From UBA6115 sp050952935 (GTDB lineage: Bacteria > Bacillota > Clostridia > Christensenellales > Aristaeellaceae): a stretch of DNA of 64,000 nt. The notes under the pieces were generated by a model. It saw only the letters and a list, made by a program, of their open reading frames with translations, searched no databases and was not told the DNA's origin. The stretch spans positions 744,001 to 808,000 of the forward strand of contig JBMNLS010000001.1 of NCBI GenBank assembly GCA_050952935.1. The letters are read 5' to 3'. Numbering within the stretch: the first letter of the stretch is position 1; each line of letters opens with the position of its first letter. Position numbers and translations under genes: made by a program. Positions 52,083-60,865 of this stretch are shown here, one piece after another.

Positions 52083-55000
52083 ATGAAAAAGAAGGTTTTG
52101 ATCATCGCTTTGGCGCTGCTGGCCCTGGTGGCCGGGGCCTGGCTTATCACCCGGGACAGGGGGCCCAAGGCCCAAACGGGCGTGGAGCTGCTGAAAAACG
52201 GCGGATTTGAGGAGGTTTCAGGCGAAGGTCTGCCTGAGGCCTGGCTGCCCGACGCCTATGTGAGGTTGCTCGGGGTAACGGAGTTTTCCGTCGCTGAAGA
52301 AGCCGGGGGCAATGTTGCCCTGATCACCAACCACGAGATGAACGACGCCCGCTTCAGCCAGAAGGTGGAGGTGGTGCCCAATACCATCTACCGCCTGACC
52401 GGCAAAATCAGGGCCAAGGCGGAAGGGGGCCTGGGGGCCAACCTGTCCATCCAGGATGTGTATGTGTTTTCCGAATCCCTCTACGATACCCGGGGGGACT
52501 GGCAGCAGGTGGAGCTGTATGGCAAAACGGGGGGCAGGCAGACGGAGATCACCGTCTTTGCCCGCCTGGGCGGCTACTCCGGGGAGGCCATGGGGGAAGC
52601 GGCTTTTGACGACATTTCCCTGATGGCGGTGGATAAGGCGCCCAGCAGCGCTTTTGTGGCCCAGTGGGAAAAACAGGTCAGCGCGCCTGCGGCTAGCGGT
52701 GAAACAAAAGGCGCTGCCCCGGCGGCCCCGGTGTTCCTGGTGCTGATGGCGCTGGGGGCTGCGGCCATGTATCTGTTTGCCAGGCTGGCGGAGCGGGAAA
52801 AGACATTGGGACAGGCTGATCCAAAGGGCGGCGGCCTTGCCCTGGCGCTGCTGCTGGCGGCGGCCGGCCTCAGCCGCCTGGCGGTGGCAGCCCTGGTGCA
52901 CGGCTTCCCGGTTGACATCGGCTGCTTTACCGGCTGGGCCGGGCAGATGGCCCGGGTGGGCCCGGGCGGCTTTTATATCAGCGATTTTTTCAGCGACTAT
53001 CCGCCAGGCTATATGCTGGTGCTGTGGCCCTTGGGCCTGATCGGCCAGATGCTTGGCGCCGGGGTGACGCCGGTGATGGTGAAGCTGCCGGCCCTGCTGT
53101 GTGACCTGGGGATCATCGCCCTGCTGTACCGGACAGCCCAAAAACGGGTAGGCAGCCGAGCGGCCCTGCTGCTGTCCATGCTCTATGCCTTTAACCCCCT
53201 GCCCTACCTGGCCGGCAGCGCCTGGGGGCAGGTGGACAGCGTGCCCTCGCTGCTGCTGGTGATCGCCGTGCTGTTTATCATGGATGGCAAATGGCGCTAT
53301 GCTCTGCCGGTGTATGTGGTGAGCGTATTGATGAAGCCCCAGGCGCTGATGGTGGGGCCGCTGGGCCTGGTGGCGTTTGTGGCGGGGCTGATCTGGTCAA
53401 AAGACGAAAAACGCTTCAAGGATGCCGCCATCGGCGTGGGGCTGTCCCTGGTGGCGGCGGCTGTTATCGTGCTGCCCTTTTTCAACGAACAGACGGGCTT
53501 TGCCTGGCTGTTTGAGCTGTATGGCGGCACCATGAGCTACTATGACTATGCCACCGTGAACGCCACCAACCTCTATTTCCTCTTCAGCAAAAACTGGGTC
53601 AAGGTGGCGGAGGCGGCCCCCTTCCTGCTGCGGCTGACAGGCATCCTCACAGTGGCCTTGTCGGTGGGCCTGGCCTGGGGGTTTTCCAAGGACAGGAAGG
53701 ATAAACACTGGCTGATCGCCCTTATCTGCGTGTTGCCGGCGCTGGGAGCCCTTCTTCCCATGAGCATGTCCGCCATGGGCGTGCTGCTGATGGTGTCCGT
53801 TTTTCTATTGGTGGCCTGGCGCTATATCGCGGGCCGGGACGCCGCCAACCTGGCGCTGCTGGCCGGGGTGATGCTGGTGGGCTTTTCCATCCTGGGCACC
53901 ATGATGCACGAGCGCTATCTGATGATGGCGGTGGTGCTGCTGATTCTGGCCTATGTCCTGAAGCGGGACAGGCGTGTTCTGTGGCTGATCATCGCCGCCA
54001 CGGCGCTTTGCTTCCTCAATTCCGGGGTGGTGCTGGACCGGGGCATCCGCATCGGCGGGCCTGAGGCCAACCTGCTTTCCCCCGAATTGGGGCTGGAGAG
54101 TGATTCGGGGTGGCTGGAGATGGCGCTGTCCGCCTTCAGCCTGCCGGTGGCGGGCTACGCGCTGTACCTGGGCATTGTGCTGACAAAACCTGGGGCGGTC
54201 ACAATACCGGTGGCGCCGGTGAAGGAAACGGCAAGCATCGCGTCATCTCCCCCCGCGGTGGAGGAGCTGAACAAGCGCCATGCCCCGGTGCGCTTTGACC
54301 GGAAGGACGCGGTTGTGATCCTGGTGGTGACGGCGCTGTACGCCCTCCTGGCCTTTATCAACCTGGGGGCCACCAAGGCGCCACAGAAGGGCTGGGTGTC
54401 AGATAATGAGGTGATGCAGGCTACCCTGGACCTGGGGGAGAGCCGGGAGTTCAAAATCCTCTACTATGGCGGCATCCATTGGCGGAAAAGCGATTTTACG
54501 CTGGAAGTCAGCCAGGACGGTCAGACCTGGACGGAACACCCTGCCGTCATGAATGAGGGGAGTTGCTTTTCCTGGATGTATCATAAACCGGTGCGGGAGG
54601 GCAAAAACGGGCAGGAATACTTCGGTGCTCCCCTGGTGCACAGCGGGCGCTATGTGCGCGTCACGTCCCCGGTGATTGGGCTGACGCTATATGAGGTGCT
54701 GCTGCGGGACGCCGCCACCGGGGAAACGCTGCCGGTGAAAGCGCTGGAAGAAACCTCCGCCCCGCTGATCGACGAGCAAGGCAGCCTGGACGGCGAACCC
54801 GGCTGGTTTAACAGCATGTACTTTGACGAAATCTACCATGGCCGCACGGCCTTTGAGATGCTGGAGGCCATCCGGGGGCAGGGCTCAGGCCAGATTTACG
54901 AAACCACCCATCCCCAGCTTGGCAAGTTGTTGATGACCTTCTCCCTCATGATTTTTGGCATGGTGCCCTTTGGCTGGCGCTTCGCGGGGGCGCTGGCGGG

Positions 55001-56126
55001 CGTTCTGATGCTGCCGGGGATGTATCTATTGGGCAAGCAGGTGACCCGCAGACGCGGCGGCGGGATGGTCGCCATGCTGCTGATGACCTTTGACTTCATG
55101 CACTTCACCCAGACACGCATCGCCACCATCGACAGCTTTGTGACGCTGTTTATCATCTACGCCTACTTCTTCATGTTCCGCTACATCAGCCTGGATTATT
55201 TCGCCACCCCGCTTGAAAAGAGGCTGCCGCCGTTGTTTTTAAGCGGGCTGATGATGGGCCTGGCGGTGGCCAGCAAGTGGACAGGGGCCTACGCGGGCAT
55301 CGGCCTGGCGGTGCTGTTTTTCTGGGCGCTGGCGCGCTGGGGGCGGCAGGCCCGGGCCATGGAAAAACTGCCGGAGGAGGCCAGGCAGGGATTGCCCGGC
55401 GCAGTTTTTGAGTATAAGCAGCGCGTGCTGATCACCCTGCTGTGGTGCCTGCTGTTTTTCGTCGTGATTCCGCTTGGGATATATATCCTGTCCTTCATCC
55501 CCATGCACATGCAAAGCCCGGGCGGCTTCACCCTGCAAAAGGTGATCGATTCCAACATCAACATGTATGACTATCACAGCGAGCCGGGGCGGGGGGCGGA
55601 TCACTTCTTCCACACGCCCTGGTATGAGTGGCCGGTGAGCGCCAAGCCCATGTGGTACTACGCCGGCGGCGTGGTGGACGGCACCGCCAGCACCATCATC
55701 GCCTTTGGCAATATCCTGATCTGGTGGGGCGGGCTGGTTGCCATGGTGGCGCTGATGGCGGTGGTGCTGGTGGGGCTGTTTGGAAAGCTTGCCGGCACCA
55801 AGCGCCCGGTGTTTGCAGGGAACAACATCTGGCCGGCGGTGATCGTGCTGTCCTTCCTGGCGCAGTACCTTCCCTGGGTGGCGGTGCCCCGGGGCACCTA
55901 TATCTATCACTATTTCCCCTCGGTGCCCTTTATCATCCTGGCCCTGGTGCTGTGGCTGGACGCCGCCCGCGGGCGCAATGAAAAGCTGGCCCGCATCATA
56001 GCTATCTCCTTTTTGGCGGCGGCAGGCATCTTGTTTGTGGTGTATTTCCCCTATCTTTCAGGCGTGCGGGTGTCCACGGCCTGGCTGGATGCTCTGAAGA
56101 TATTCCCCAACTGGCTTTACTACTGA
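52083..56126 (+). CDS. Giant two-module GT-C glycosyltransferase with PMT domain
   Basis: 1347 residues from the ATG at 52083. Modules in order: a membrane anchor (1-22); a carbohydrate-binding-like beta domain (LLKNGGFEEV to FDDISLMAV, about 35-186); a membrane glycosyltransferase of the GT-C type (about 250-700, with PVDIGCFTGWAGQMA, SDYPPGYMLVLWP and WGQVDS); a discoidin-like domain (about 770-880); and a protein O-mannosyltransferase-type module (about 910-1347, with the family's YFDEIYHG). GT-C enzymes use lipid-linked sugars outside the membrane. Product unknown. It sits between yraN and comM, which are usually adjacent. Confidence 0.83.
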   Translation: MKKKVLIIALALLALVAGAWLITRDRGPKAQTGVELLKNGGFEEVSGEGLPEAWLPDAYVRLLGVTEFSVAEEAGGNVALITNHEMNDARFSQKVEVVPNTIYRLTGKIRAKAEGGLGANLSIQDVYVFSESLYDTRGDWQQVELYGKTGGRQTEITVFARLGGYSGEAMGEAAFDDISLMAVDKAPSSAFVAQWEKQVSAPAASGETKGAAPAAPVFLVLMALGAAAMYLFARLAEREKTLGQADPKGGGLALALLLAAAGLSRLAVAALVHGFPVDIGCFTGWAGQMARVGPGGFYISDFFSDYPPGYMLVLWPLGLIGQMLGAGVTPVMVKLPALLCDLGIIALLYRTAQKRVGSRAALLLSMLYAFNPLPYLAGSAWGQVDSVPSLLLVIAVLFIMDGKWRYALPVYVVSVLMKPQALMVGPLGLVAFVAGLIWSKDEKRFKDAAIGVGLSLVAAAVIVLPFFNEQTGFAWLFELYGGTMSYYDYATVNATNLYFLFSKNWVKVAEAAPFLLRLTGILTVALSVGLAWGFSKDRKDKHWLIALICVLPALGALLPMSMSAMGVLLMVSVFLLVAWRYIAGRDAANLALLAGVMLVGFSILGTMMHERYLMMAVVLLILAYVLKRDRRVLWLIIAATALCFLNSGVVLDRGIRIGGPEANLLSPELGLESDSGWLEMALSAFSLPVAGYALYLGIVLTKPGAVTIPVAPVKETASIASSPPAVEELNKRHAPVRFDRKDAVVILVVTALYALLAFINLGATKAPQKGWVSDNEVMQATLDLGESREFKILYYGGIHWRKSDFTLEVSQDGQTWTEHPAVMNEGSCFSWMYHKPVREGKNGQEYFGAPLVHSGRYVRVTSPVIGLTLYEVLLRDAATGETLPVKALEETSAPLIDEQGSLDGEPGWFNSMYFDEIYHGRTAFEMLEAIRGQGSGQIYETTHPQLGKLLMTFSLMIFGMVPFGWRFAGALAGVLMLPGMYLLGKQVTRRRGGGMVAMLLMTFDFMHFTQTRIATIDSFVTLFIIYAYFFMFRYISLDYFATPLEKRLPPLFLSGLMMGLAVASKWTGAYAGIGLAVLFFWALARWGRQARAMEKLPEEARQGLPGAVFEYKQRVLITLLWCLLFFVVIPLGIYILSFIPMHMQSPGGFTLQKVIDSNINMYDYHSEPGRGADHFFHTPWYEWPVSAKPMWYYAGGVVDGTASTIIAFGNILIWWGGLVAMVALMAVVLVGLFGKLAGTKRPVFAGNNIWPAVIVLSFLAQYLPWVAVPRGTYIYHYFPSVPFIILALVLWLDAARGRNEKLARIIAISFLAAAGILFVVYFPYLSGVRVSTAWLDALKIFPNWLYY

Positions 56127-56142
56127 TGGGAGGACAAGGCGG

Positions 56143-57687
56143 ATGTTAGCGCGCACCCGGTGCTTTGCCTTAAACGGCGTTCAGGGGGAGGCGGTGAGCG
56201 TGGAGGCCTATGTGGCCAGCGCCAGCGAATTCCGCTTTACCATGGTGGGCCTGCCCGATACGGCGGTGAAGGAAAGCCGAGACCGGGTGGCGGCGGCGCT
56301 TAAAAACAGCGGCTTCATCATGCCCTTGGGGCACACCACGGTGAACCTGTCCCCGGCTGATTTGCGCAAGGAGGGGGCCGCCTTTGACCTGGCTATCGCC
56401 CTTTCCATTGTGATCGCCAGCCGCCAGCTGACAACCGGCGCGGTGGAGGATGTCCTGCTGATCGGTGAGCTGGGCCTGGATGGCCGCCTGGTGGCGGTGC
56501 AGGGGGCCCTGGCCATGGTGATGGCCGCCCACGCCGTGGGCATCCGGCAGGTGATCCTGCCCCTGGGCAACGCCCGGGAGGTGGAGGCGGTGGAGGGCAT
56601 GGCGGTGTATCCGGCGGGTACCCTCAGGGCCGCGGCCCAACACCTGTCAGGCCAGATGCCCATCCCCGCCCAGATTCAGAAAAGCTATGAGGAATGCCTG
56701 TCAGAAGCCCGGTTTGACCTGGATTTATCCCAGGTGCGCGGCCAGCCGCATGGCAAGCGCGCCCTTGAGATCGCGGCGGCGGGGGGACACAACCTGCTGA
56801 TGATCGGCGTCCCCGGCTCCGGCAAAACCATGTTGGCCCGCTGCCTTCCCGGTATTTTGCCTGAGATGAGCCAGGAGGAAGCCTTTGAAACCACCCGCAT
56901 CCACTCGGTAGCGGGGCTGCTGCCCCCGGGCAGCGGCATCATGACCCAGCGGCCTTTTCGCACGCCCCATCATTCCGCTTCCAGGAATTCACTTATTGGG
57001 GGCGGCAGCAACGCCAAGCCGGGGGAGGTATCCCTGGCGCATAACGGGGTATTGTTTCTGGATGAAATGCCGGAATACCCCCGCAGCGTATTGGAATCTC
57101 TCCGGCAGCCGCTGGAGGATGGAGTGACCACCATCTCCCGGGTGAAGGCCCACGCGGCCTATCCCTCCCGGTTTATGCTGGTGGCCAGCATGAACCCCTG
57201 CCCCTGCGGCTTTTATGGCAGCCAGACGCGGCCCTGCCGCTGCGGCAGCCACGAGATCAGAAAGTATTTGAACCGGGTATCCGGCCCCCTGCTTGACCGC
57301 ATCGACCTGCAGGTGGAGATTGACGCGGTGCCGGTGGAGGACATCGCCCAGGCGGAGCCGGGGGAGAGCAGCGCCATCGTCCGCGAGCGGGTGCGCCGGG
57401 CCCGGGCCATTCAGCAGGCGCGCTACCAGGGCCAGCCTAACCGCACCAACGCCGCCATCGCCGGAAAAGCGCCGGAGAAGTCCGCCCGTCTGGCCCCTGA
57501 GGCGGTGAGCATCCTGCAGCAGGCGGTCAAGCGCTACACCCTCTCCATGCGCGCCTACACCCGCCTTATCCGCGTGGCCCGCACCATCGCCGACCTGGCG
57601 GGGGAAGAGCAGGTGGGCATGAACGCCATGGCCGAGGCGATTCAGTTCCGGATGATGGACGGGAAGTATTGGGGCGGGCAGGGGTAA
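56143..57687 (+). CDS. comM: YifB/ComM family Mg chelatase-like AAA+ helicase
   Basis: 514 residues. An N-terminal Lon-like domain (about residues 1-170) is followed by the chelatase-type AAA+ core, with Walker A GVPGSGKTMLARC (about residues 222-234), Walker B VLFLDEMPEY, and a zinc-like CPCGFYGSQTRPCRCG (about residues 350-366). In naturally competent bacteria ComM is a branch-migration helicase aiding transformation. Its last 45 bases are repeated at 58911-58955. Confidence 0.95.
   Translation: MLARTRCFALNGVQGEAVSVEAYVASASEFRFTMVGLPDTAVKESRDRVAAALKNSGFIMPLGHTTVNLSPADLRKEGAAFDLAIALSIVIASRQLTTGAVEDVLLIGELGLDGRLVAVQGALAMVMAAHAVGIRQVILPLGNAREVEAVEGMAVYPAGTLRAAAQHLSGQMPIPAQIQKSYEECLSEARFDLDLSQVRGQPHGKRALEIAAAGGHNLLMIGVPGSGKTMLARCLPGILPEMSQEEAFETTRIHSVAGLLPPGSGIMTQRPFRTPHHSASRNSLIGGGSNAKPGEVSLAHNGVLFLDEMPEYPRSVLESLRQPLEDGVTTISRVKAHAAYPSRFMLVASMNPCPCGFYGSQTRPCRCGSHEIRKYLNRVSGPLLDRIDLQVEIDAVPVEDIAQAEPGESSAIVRERVRRARAIQQARYQGQPNRTNAAIAGKAPEKSARLAPEAVSILQQAVKRYTLSMRAYTRLIRVARTIADLAGEEQVGMNAMAEAIQFRMMDGKYWGGQG
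57639..57683 (+). repeat. comM 3' end, copy A of a direct repeat
   Basis: The stretch encoding IQFRMMDGKYWGGQ of comM. A copy differing at only a few bases is found at 58911-58955. Between them lies an AT-rich stretch unlike comM in composition. Confidence 0.75.
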
Positions 57688-57840
57688 ATATTGTGTATAT
57701 GAATTGTGCTACATTTACAGTTTGCAGGGTATATTTTAACTGGATTTTGTTGCCCTTAGTTTTTTTCTTCGTTGAGGGCTAAAATAGATTTCAGAAGGCA
57801 TCCATGCGGTGTAAATGACACCTATGTTGAGAGGTAAAAT
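57688..57840 (+). other. AT-rich gap before the unknown insert gene
   Basis: About 150 bases without a gene. Composition changes sharply at the comM stop codon. It should hold the promoter of the next gene, but no convincing -35/-10 pair was found. A GAGAGG site precedes the ATG at 57841. Confidence 0.4.
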
Positions 57841-58791
57841 ATGATTATCAAATCACTAAATCTGTATTTAAAAGACGTTTTTCACTGTGAATCACAACTC
57901 TTTACTTTACGAGAGCTTGTTGGGAGAATGGAAACAAAGATGTCTGTGTTGGGACAAAAGCTCCCGGAAGCAAACCCGCCCTTGGAGCCAACATCGCAGC
58001 CTGTATCACAAAAAGTAAGCAAGGCCACGAAAACACTTGGACGAGTAGTGGGTGCTTTTTTTAGTGGCGTTGTATTATCAGGGATTACGAGCTGGTTTAA
58101 CGCTTCTGTAAACATAGCATTAATTGCTTTCTTCATTCCGCTTATCATTGTCTTTTTAAATATTTTCAAAGAGTATCAGTTGATTAAAAAGAACAGCGAT
58201 GAAGAATGGGAGAAATATCAGAAGAGTAAACAAATATATAATGAAGAACAATCAAAACGCAGATACATGCAGGAAGAAAACACAAAGGCTTTGCATGAGT
58301 ATCAAATCCAGCTTTTTTACTTGAATAGCTTGATTAAGAATATGGAAGATACATTGGAAGGCCTTTATAATGAAAACATCATTCATCCTAAGTATCGAAA
58401 TTATACCGCTATTTCTTCATTTATCGATTATTTATCAACTGGCAGAACGAGCTCGCTTATGCGGGTAGGGAGCGATCCGGGGGCATATAATTTATATGAA
58501 GAAGATGTGCGAACAGATAAAATTGTGAATGCAATCAGCCATGGGTTTTCTAGGTTAGAAAACCGGCTAAACGAGATTGCAAGAAATCAGCATAGCTTGC
58601 ATCAATCAATGCTCAATGGACAACGGGTGTTGAATGATTTGAAAAATGAGATGGAAAAAGGAGAACATTATTTTAATCAATCCACATATTATTTAGAAGA
58701 AATATCTAACAATTCGAGAATATTGGTGGATTTGCAACGTGATCGTTGGGGAGATCTTCGCAACAAGGGCGGGTATCTTGTGTACGAATAA
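57841..58791 (+). CDS. Unknown membrane and coiled-coil protein in insert
   Basis: 316 residues, function not recognised. A short N-terminal region precedes two closely spaced membrane helices (about residues 70-110, VVGAFFSGVVLSGITSWF and IALIAFFIPLIIVFLNIF). A long charged helical region, likely coiled coil (about 115-180), then LYNENIIHPKYRNYTAISSFIDYLSTGR and a C-terminal helical part follow. Similar proteins seem to occur in other Bacillota, but I know of no assigned role. It is strongly AT-rich compared with comM and purB, suggesting recent transfer. It lies between two copies of the comM tail. Confidence 0.72.
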   Translation: MIIKSLNLYLKDVFHCESQLFTLRELVGRMETKMSVLGQKLPEANPPLEPTSQPVSQKVSKATKTLGRVVGAFFSGVVLSGITSWFNASVNIALIAFFIPLIIVFLNIFKEYQLIKKNSDEEWEKYQKSKQIYNEEQSKRRYMQEENTKALHEYQIQLFYLNSLIKNMEDTLEGLYNENIIHPKYRNYTAISSFIDYLSTGRTSSLMRVGSDPGAYNLYEEDVRTDKIVNAISHGFSRLENRLNEIARNQHSLHQSMLNGQRVLNDLKNEMEKGEHYFNQSTYYLEEISNNSRILVDLQRDRWGDLRNKGGYLVYE

Positions 58792-58910
58792 TATGCTTAT
58801 AAACTCAAAGGCATGTTGTGGGACATTGAGATATTGGAGAAGAGGTTGCGATGCAGAACTTGGAAAATGCAATTCCATCATTTTATAAGTGAACGAGGCA
58901 TTGCTGAGTT

Positions 58911-58955
58911 GATTCAGTTCCGGATGCTGGACGGGAAATATTGAGGCGGGCAAGG
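58911..58955 (+). repeat. comM 3' end, copy B (degenerate)
   Basis: It matches 57639-57683 at about 40 of 45 bases and reads IQFRMLDGKY then a stop where comM has W. Weaker similarity extends about 20 bases upstream. It lies six bases before the ParB-like ATG. Confidence 0.75.
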
Positions 58956-58960
58956 CCAAG

Positions 58961-59377
58961 ATGGACATTAAACAACTAAGCCTCTTGGATTTGCAGCCCT
59001 CTCAGTTTTATATATCGCAAGAAAAGATGGAGCGGATCAAGCGGTGGTTTGACCCCGGTGATTTATCCGCGTTTCAGCCCATTCCCGTGAAGCTTTTGGA
59101 TGGCAAGCCCGTGATGACCGATGGGCACACCCGGGCGATGGTCGCCCTGCAGGCGGGCATCACCAATATTCCCCTGTGCTGGGATGAGGACGACCTTGAC
59201 TGGGAGATGTACCGGGTCTGCGTAGCGGCATGCAATGAACGGGGCATATACAGCCCGGCGGACTTGATGGGCCGCGTTGTTGACGCCGTAGCGTATCAGG
59301 AAAAATGGGAGCTGTGGTGTGACCGGATGCAGGCGGATGTCATGGCCAGGCGATTGTCCCCTGAAATTGATGATTAA
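58961..59377 (+). CDS. ParB N-terminal domain-like protein
   Basis: 138 residues. The N-terminal part resembles the ParB/sulfiredoxin nuclease-like fold: LSLLDLQPSQFYIS, FQPIPVKLLDGKPVMTDGHTRAMVALQAGITNIPLCWDEDDLDWEMY. The C-terminal part is helical and not a full ParB DNA-binding domain. The function of such single-domain proteins is unknown. Its stop overlaps the purB stop from the other strand (TTAA). Confidence 0.75.
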   Translation: MDIKQLSLLDLQPSQFYISQEKMERIKRWFDPGDLSAFQPIPVKLLDGKPVMTDGHTRAMVALQAGITNIPLCWDEDDLDWEMYRVCVAACNERGIYSPADLMGRVVDAVAYQEKWELWCDRMQADVMARRLSPEIDD

Positions 59378-60810
59378 ATCAGAATTTCCGCAGCCTTTAC
59401 CTGATGCTTGCGCAGGGCGGTCAGGCGTTCACCGCCCTCCCCGGTCAGGTAGTCCGTCACCTGCTGCTGGGCACAGCCGGTGTACAGCGCAGGGTCAAGC
59501 AGGCCTTCCAGCTCCTCCAGGGCTAGGCCAAAGGCCGGATCCCGGGCCACCCGCTCCAGCAGGTCATTGGGAAGCCCTTCTTCCTTCACGCGCTTGCCGG
59601 CGGCAATGCTGTGGCGGCGCAGTTTTTCGTGGAGCTCCTGCCGGTCGCCGCCCCGCATTACGGCGCGCATCAGGATGTTTTCAGTGGCCATGAAGGGTAG
59701 TTCCTCCCGCAGGTGTTTTTCGATCATCTTGGGGTAGACCACCAGGCCCTTGGCCACATTCAGGTACAGGCTGAGCAGACCGTCCGCTGCCAGGAAGCCC
59801 TCCGCCAGGGACAGGCGCCTGTTGGCGCTGTCGTCCAGCGTGCGCTCCAGCCACTGGCTGGCAGCGGTCTGGTCGGCGTTTAGGGCGTTGACGATGATAA
59901 AGCGTGACAGGGCGGTCATGCGCTCTGCGCGCATGGGGTTTCTTTTATACGGCATGGCTGAGGAGCCCACCTGGGCGGCCTCGAAGGGTTCCTCAATTTC
60001 TTTCAGATGGGCTAAAAGGCGGATGTCCCCCGCGAACTTGGCGGTGGACTGGGCGATGGCCGACAACAGGTGCAGAATGCGGCTGTCCAGCTTCCGGGAA
60101 TAGGTTTGCCCGGAGAGGGCCACGGGCCTGTCAAAGCCCATCTTTCTGGCGGTCAGCAGGTCAAGGGCGCGCACCTTTTCCGCATCCCCCTCAAACAGCG
60201 CCAGGAAGGAGGCCTGGGTGCCGGTGGTGCCCTTGCTGCCAAGGGGCCTCAGGTCGTCAATCAGCCGGTCCAGCTCCCGGGCGTCCTCCAGCAAGTCCTG
60301 CAGCCAGAGCGCCGCCCTTTTCCCCACGGTGGTGGGCTGGGCAGGCTGGAAATGGGTGTAGCCCAGGGTGGGAAGCGCCTTATACTGATCGGCAAATTCC
60401 GCCAGCGCCAGCGCTGCCTGGGCCAGGCGGCCCCGCAGCAGATTTAGCGCATCCCTGAGGATGAGGATATCCCCATTATCGGTCACAAAGCAGCTGGTGG
60501 CCCCCAGGTGGATGATGGGGGCCGCCTCCGGGCAGGCGTTGGCATAAGCTTTCACATGGGCCATCACATCGTGGCGCAGCTCTTTTTCGTAGCGGTCGGC
60601 CAGGGCCAGATCCACATCGTCCATGTGGGCTTTCAACTCCTCCACCTGGACGCTGGACACCGGCAGCCCCAGCTCGCGCTGGCTTTCTGCCAGAATCACC
60701 CACATTTTCCGCCAGGACCGTGCCCGGTGCAGCCGGGAAAACAGGCGCTGCATCTCACCAGAGGCATAGCGCGCTGAAAAGGGGCTTTCGTATCGTTCTT
60801 CGTTCCGCAT
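59374..60810 (-). CDS. purB: Adenylosuccinate lyase
   Basis: 478 residues from the ATG at 60810, which has GGAGG six bases before it; a TTG two codons earlier is weaker. The fumarase/aspartase-superfamily signature GSSAMPYKRNPMRAERM is clear (about residues 285-300), along with THFQPAQPTTVGKRA and the flexible loop. It catalyses two steps of purine and AMP synthesis. A likely promoter with a dyad in its spacer lies just upstream. Confidence 0.96.
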   Translation of the reverse strand: MRNEERYESPFSARYASGEMQRLFSRLHRARSWRKMWVILAESQRELGLPVSSVQVEELKAHMDDVDLALADRYEKELRHDVMAHVKAYANACPEAAPIIHLGATSCFVTDNGDILILRDALNLLRGRLAQAALALAEFADQYKALPTLGYTHFQPAQPTTVGKRAALWLQDLLEDARELDRLIDDLRPLGSKGTTGTQASFLALFEGDAEKVRALDLLTARKMGFDRPVALSGQTYSRKLDSRILHLLSAIAQSTAKFAGDIRLLAHLKEIEEPFEAAQVGSSAMPYKRNPMRAERMTALSRFIIVNALNADQTAASQWLERTLDDSANRRLSLAEGFLAADGLLSLYLNVAKGLVVYPKMIEKHLREELPFMATENILMRAVMRGGDRQELHEKLRRHSIAAGKRVKEEGLPNDLLERVARDPAFGLALEELEGLLDPALYTGCAQQQVTDYLTGEGGERLTALRKHQVKAAEILI

Positions 60811-60836
60811 GAACAACCTCCTGATATACCCTTGAC

Positions 60837-60865
60837 ATCATAGCATGTCCGCGCCCTGCGGACAA
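60837..60865 (-). promoter_or_regulatory. Candidate purB promoter with a hairpin in the spacer
   Basis: Minus strand: TTGTCC (60860-60865), 17-base spacer, TATGAT (60837-60842). A 7-bp inverted repeat TGTCCGC/GCGGACA (60846-60864) overlaps the -35 and spacer; as DNA it could be an operator, and as the 3' end of the FAD-protein message a hairpin without a T-run. Confidence 0.5.

Noticed and set aside
58961..59377. A chromosome partitioning ParB
   Set aside because: Only the small ParB-like fold is present, with no helix-turn-helix domain or adjacent ParA, so partition function is not supported.
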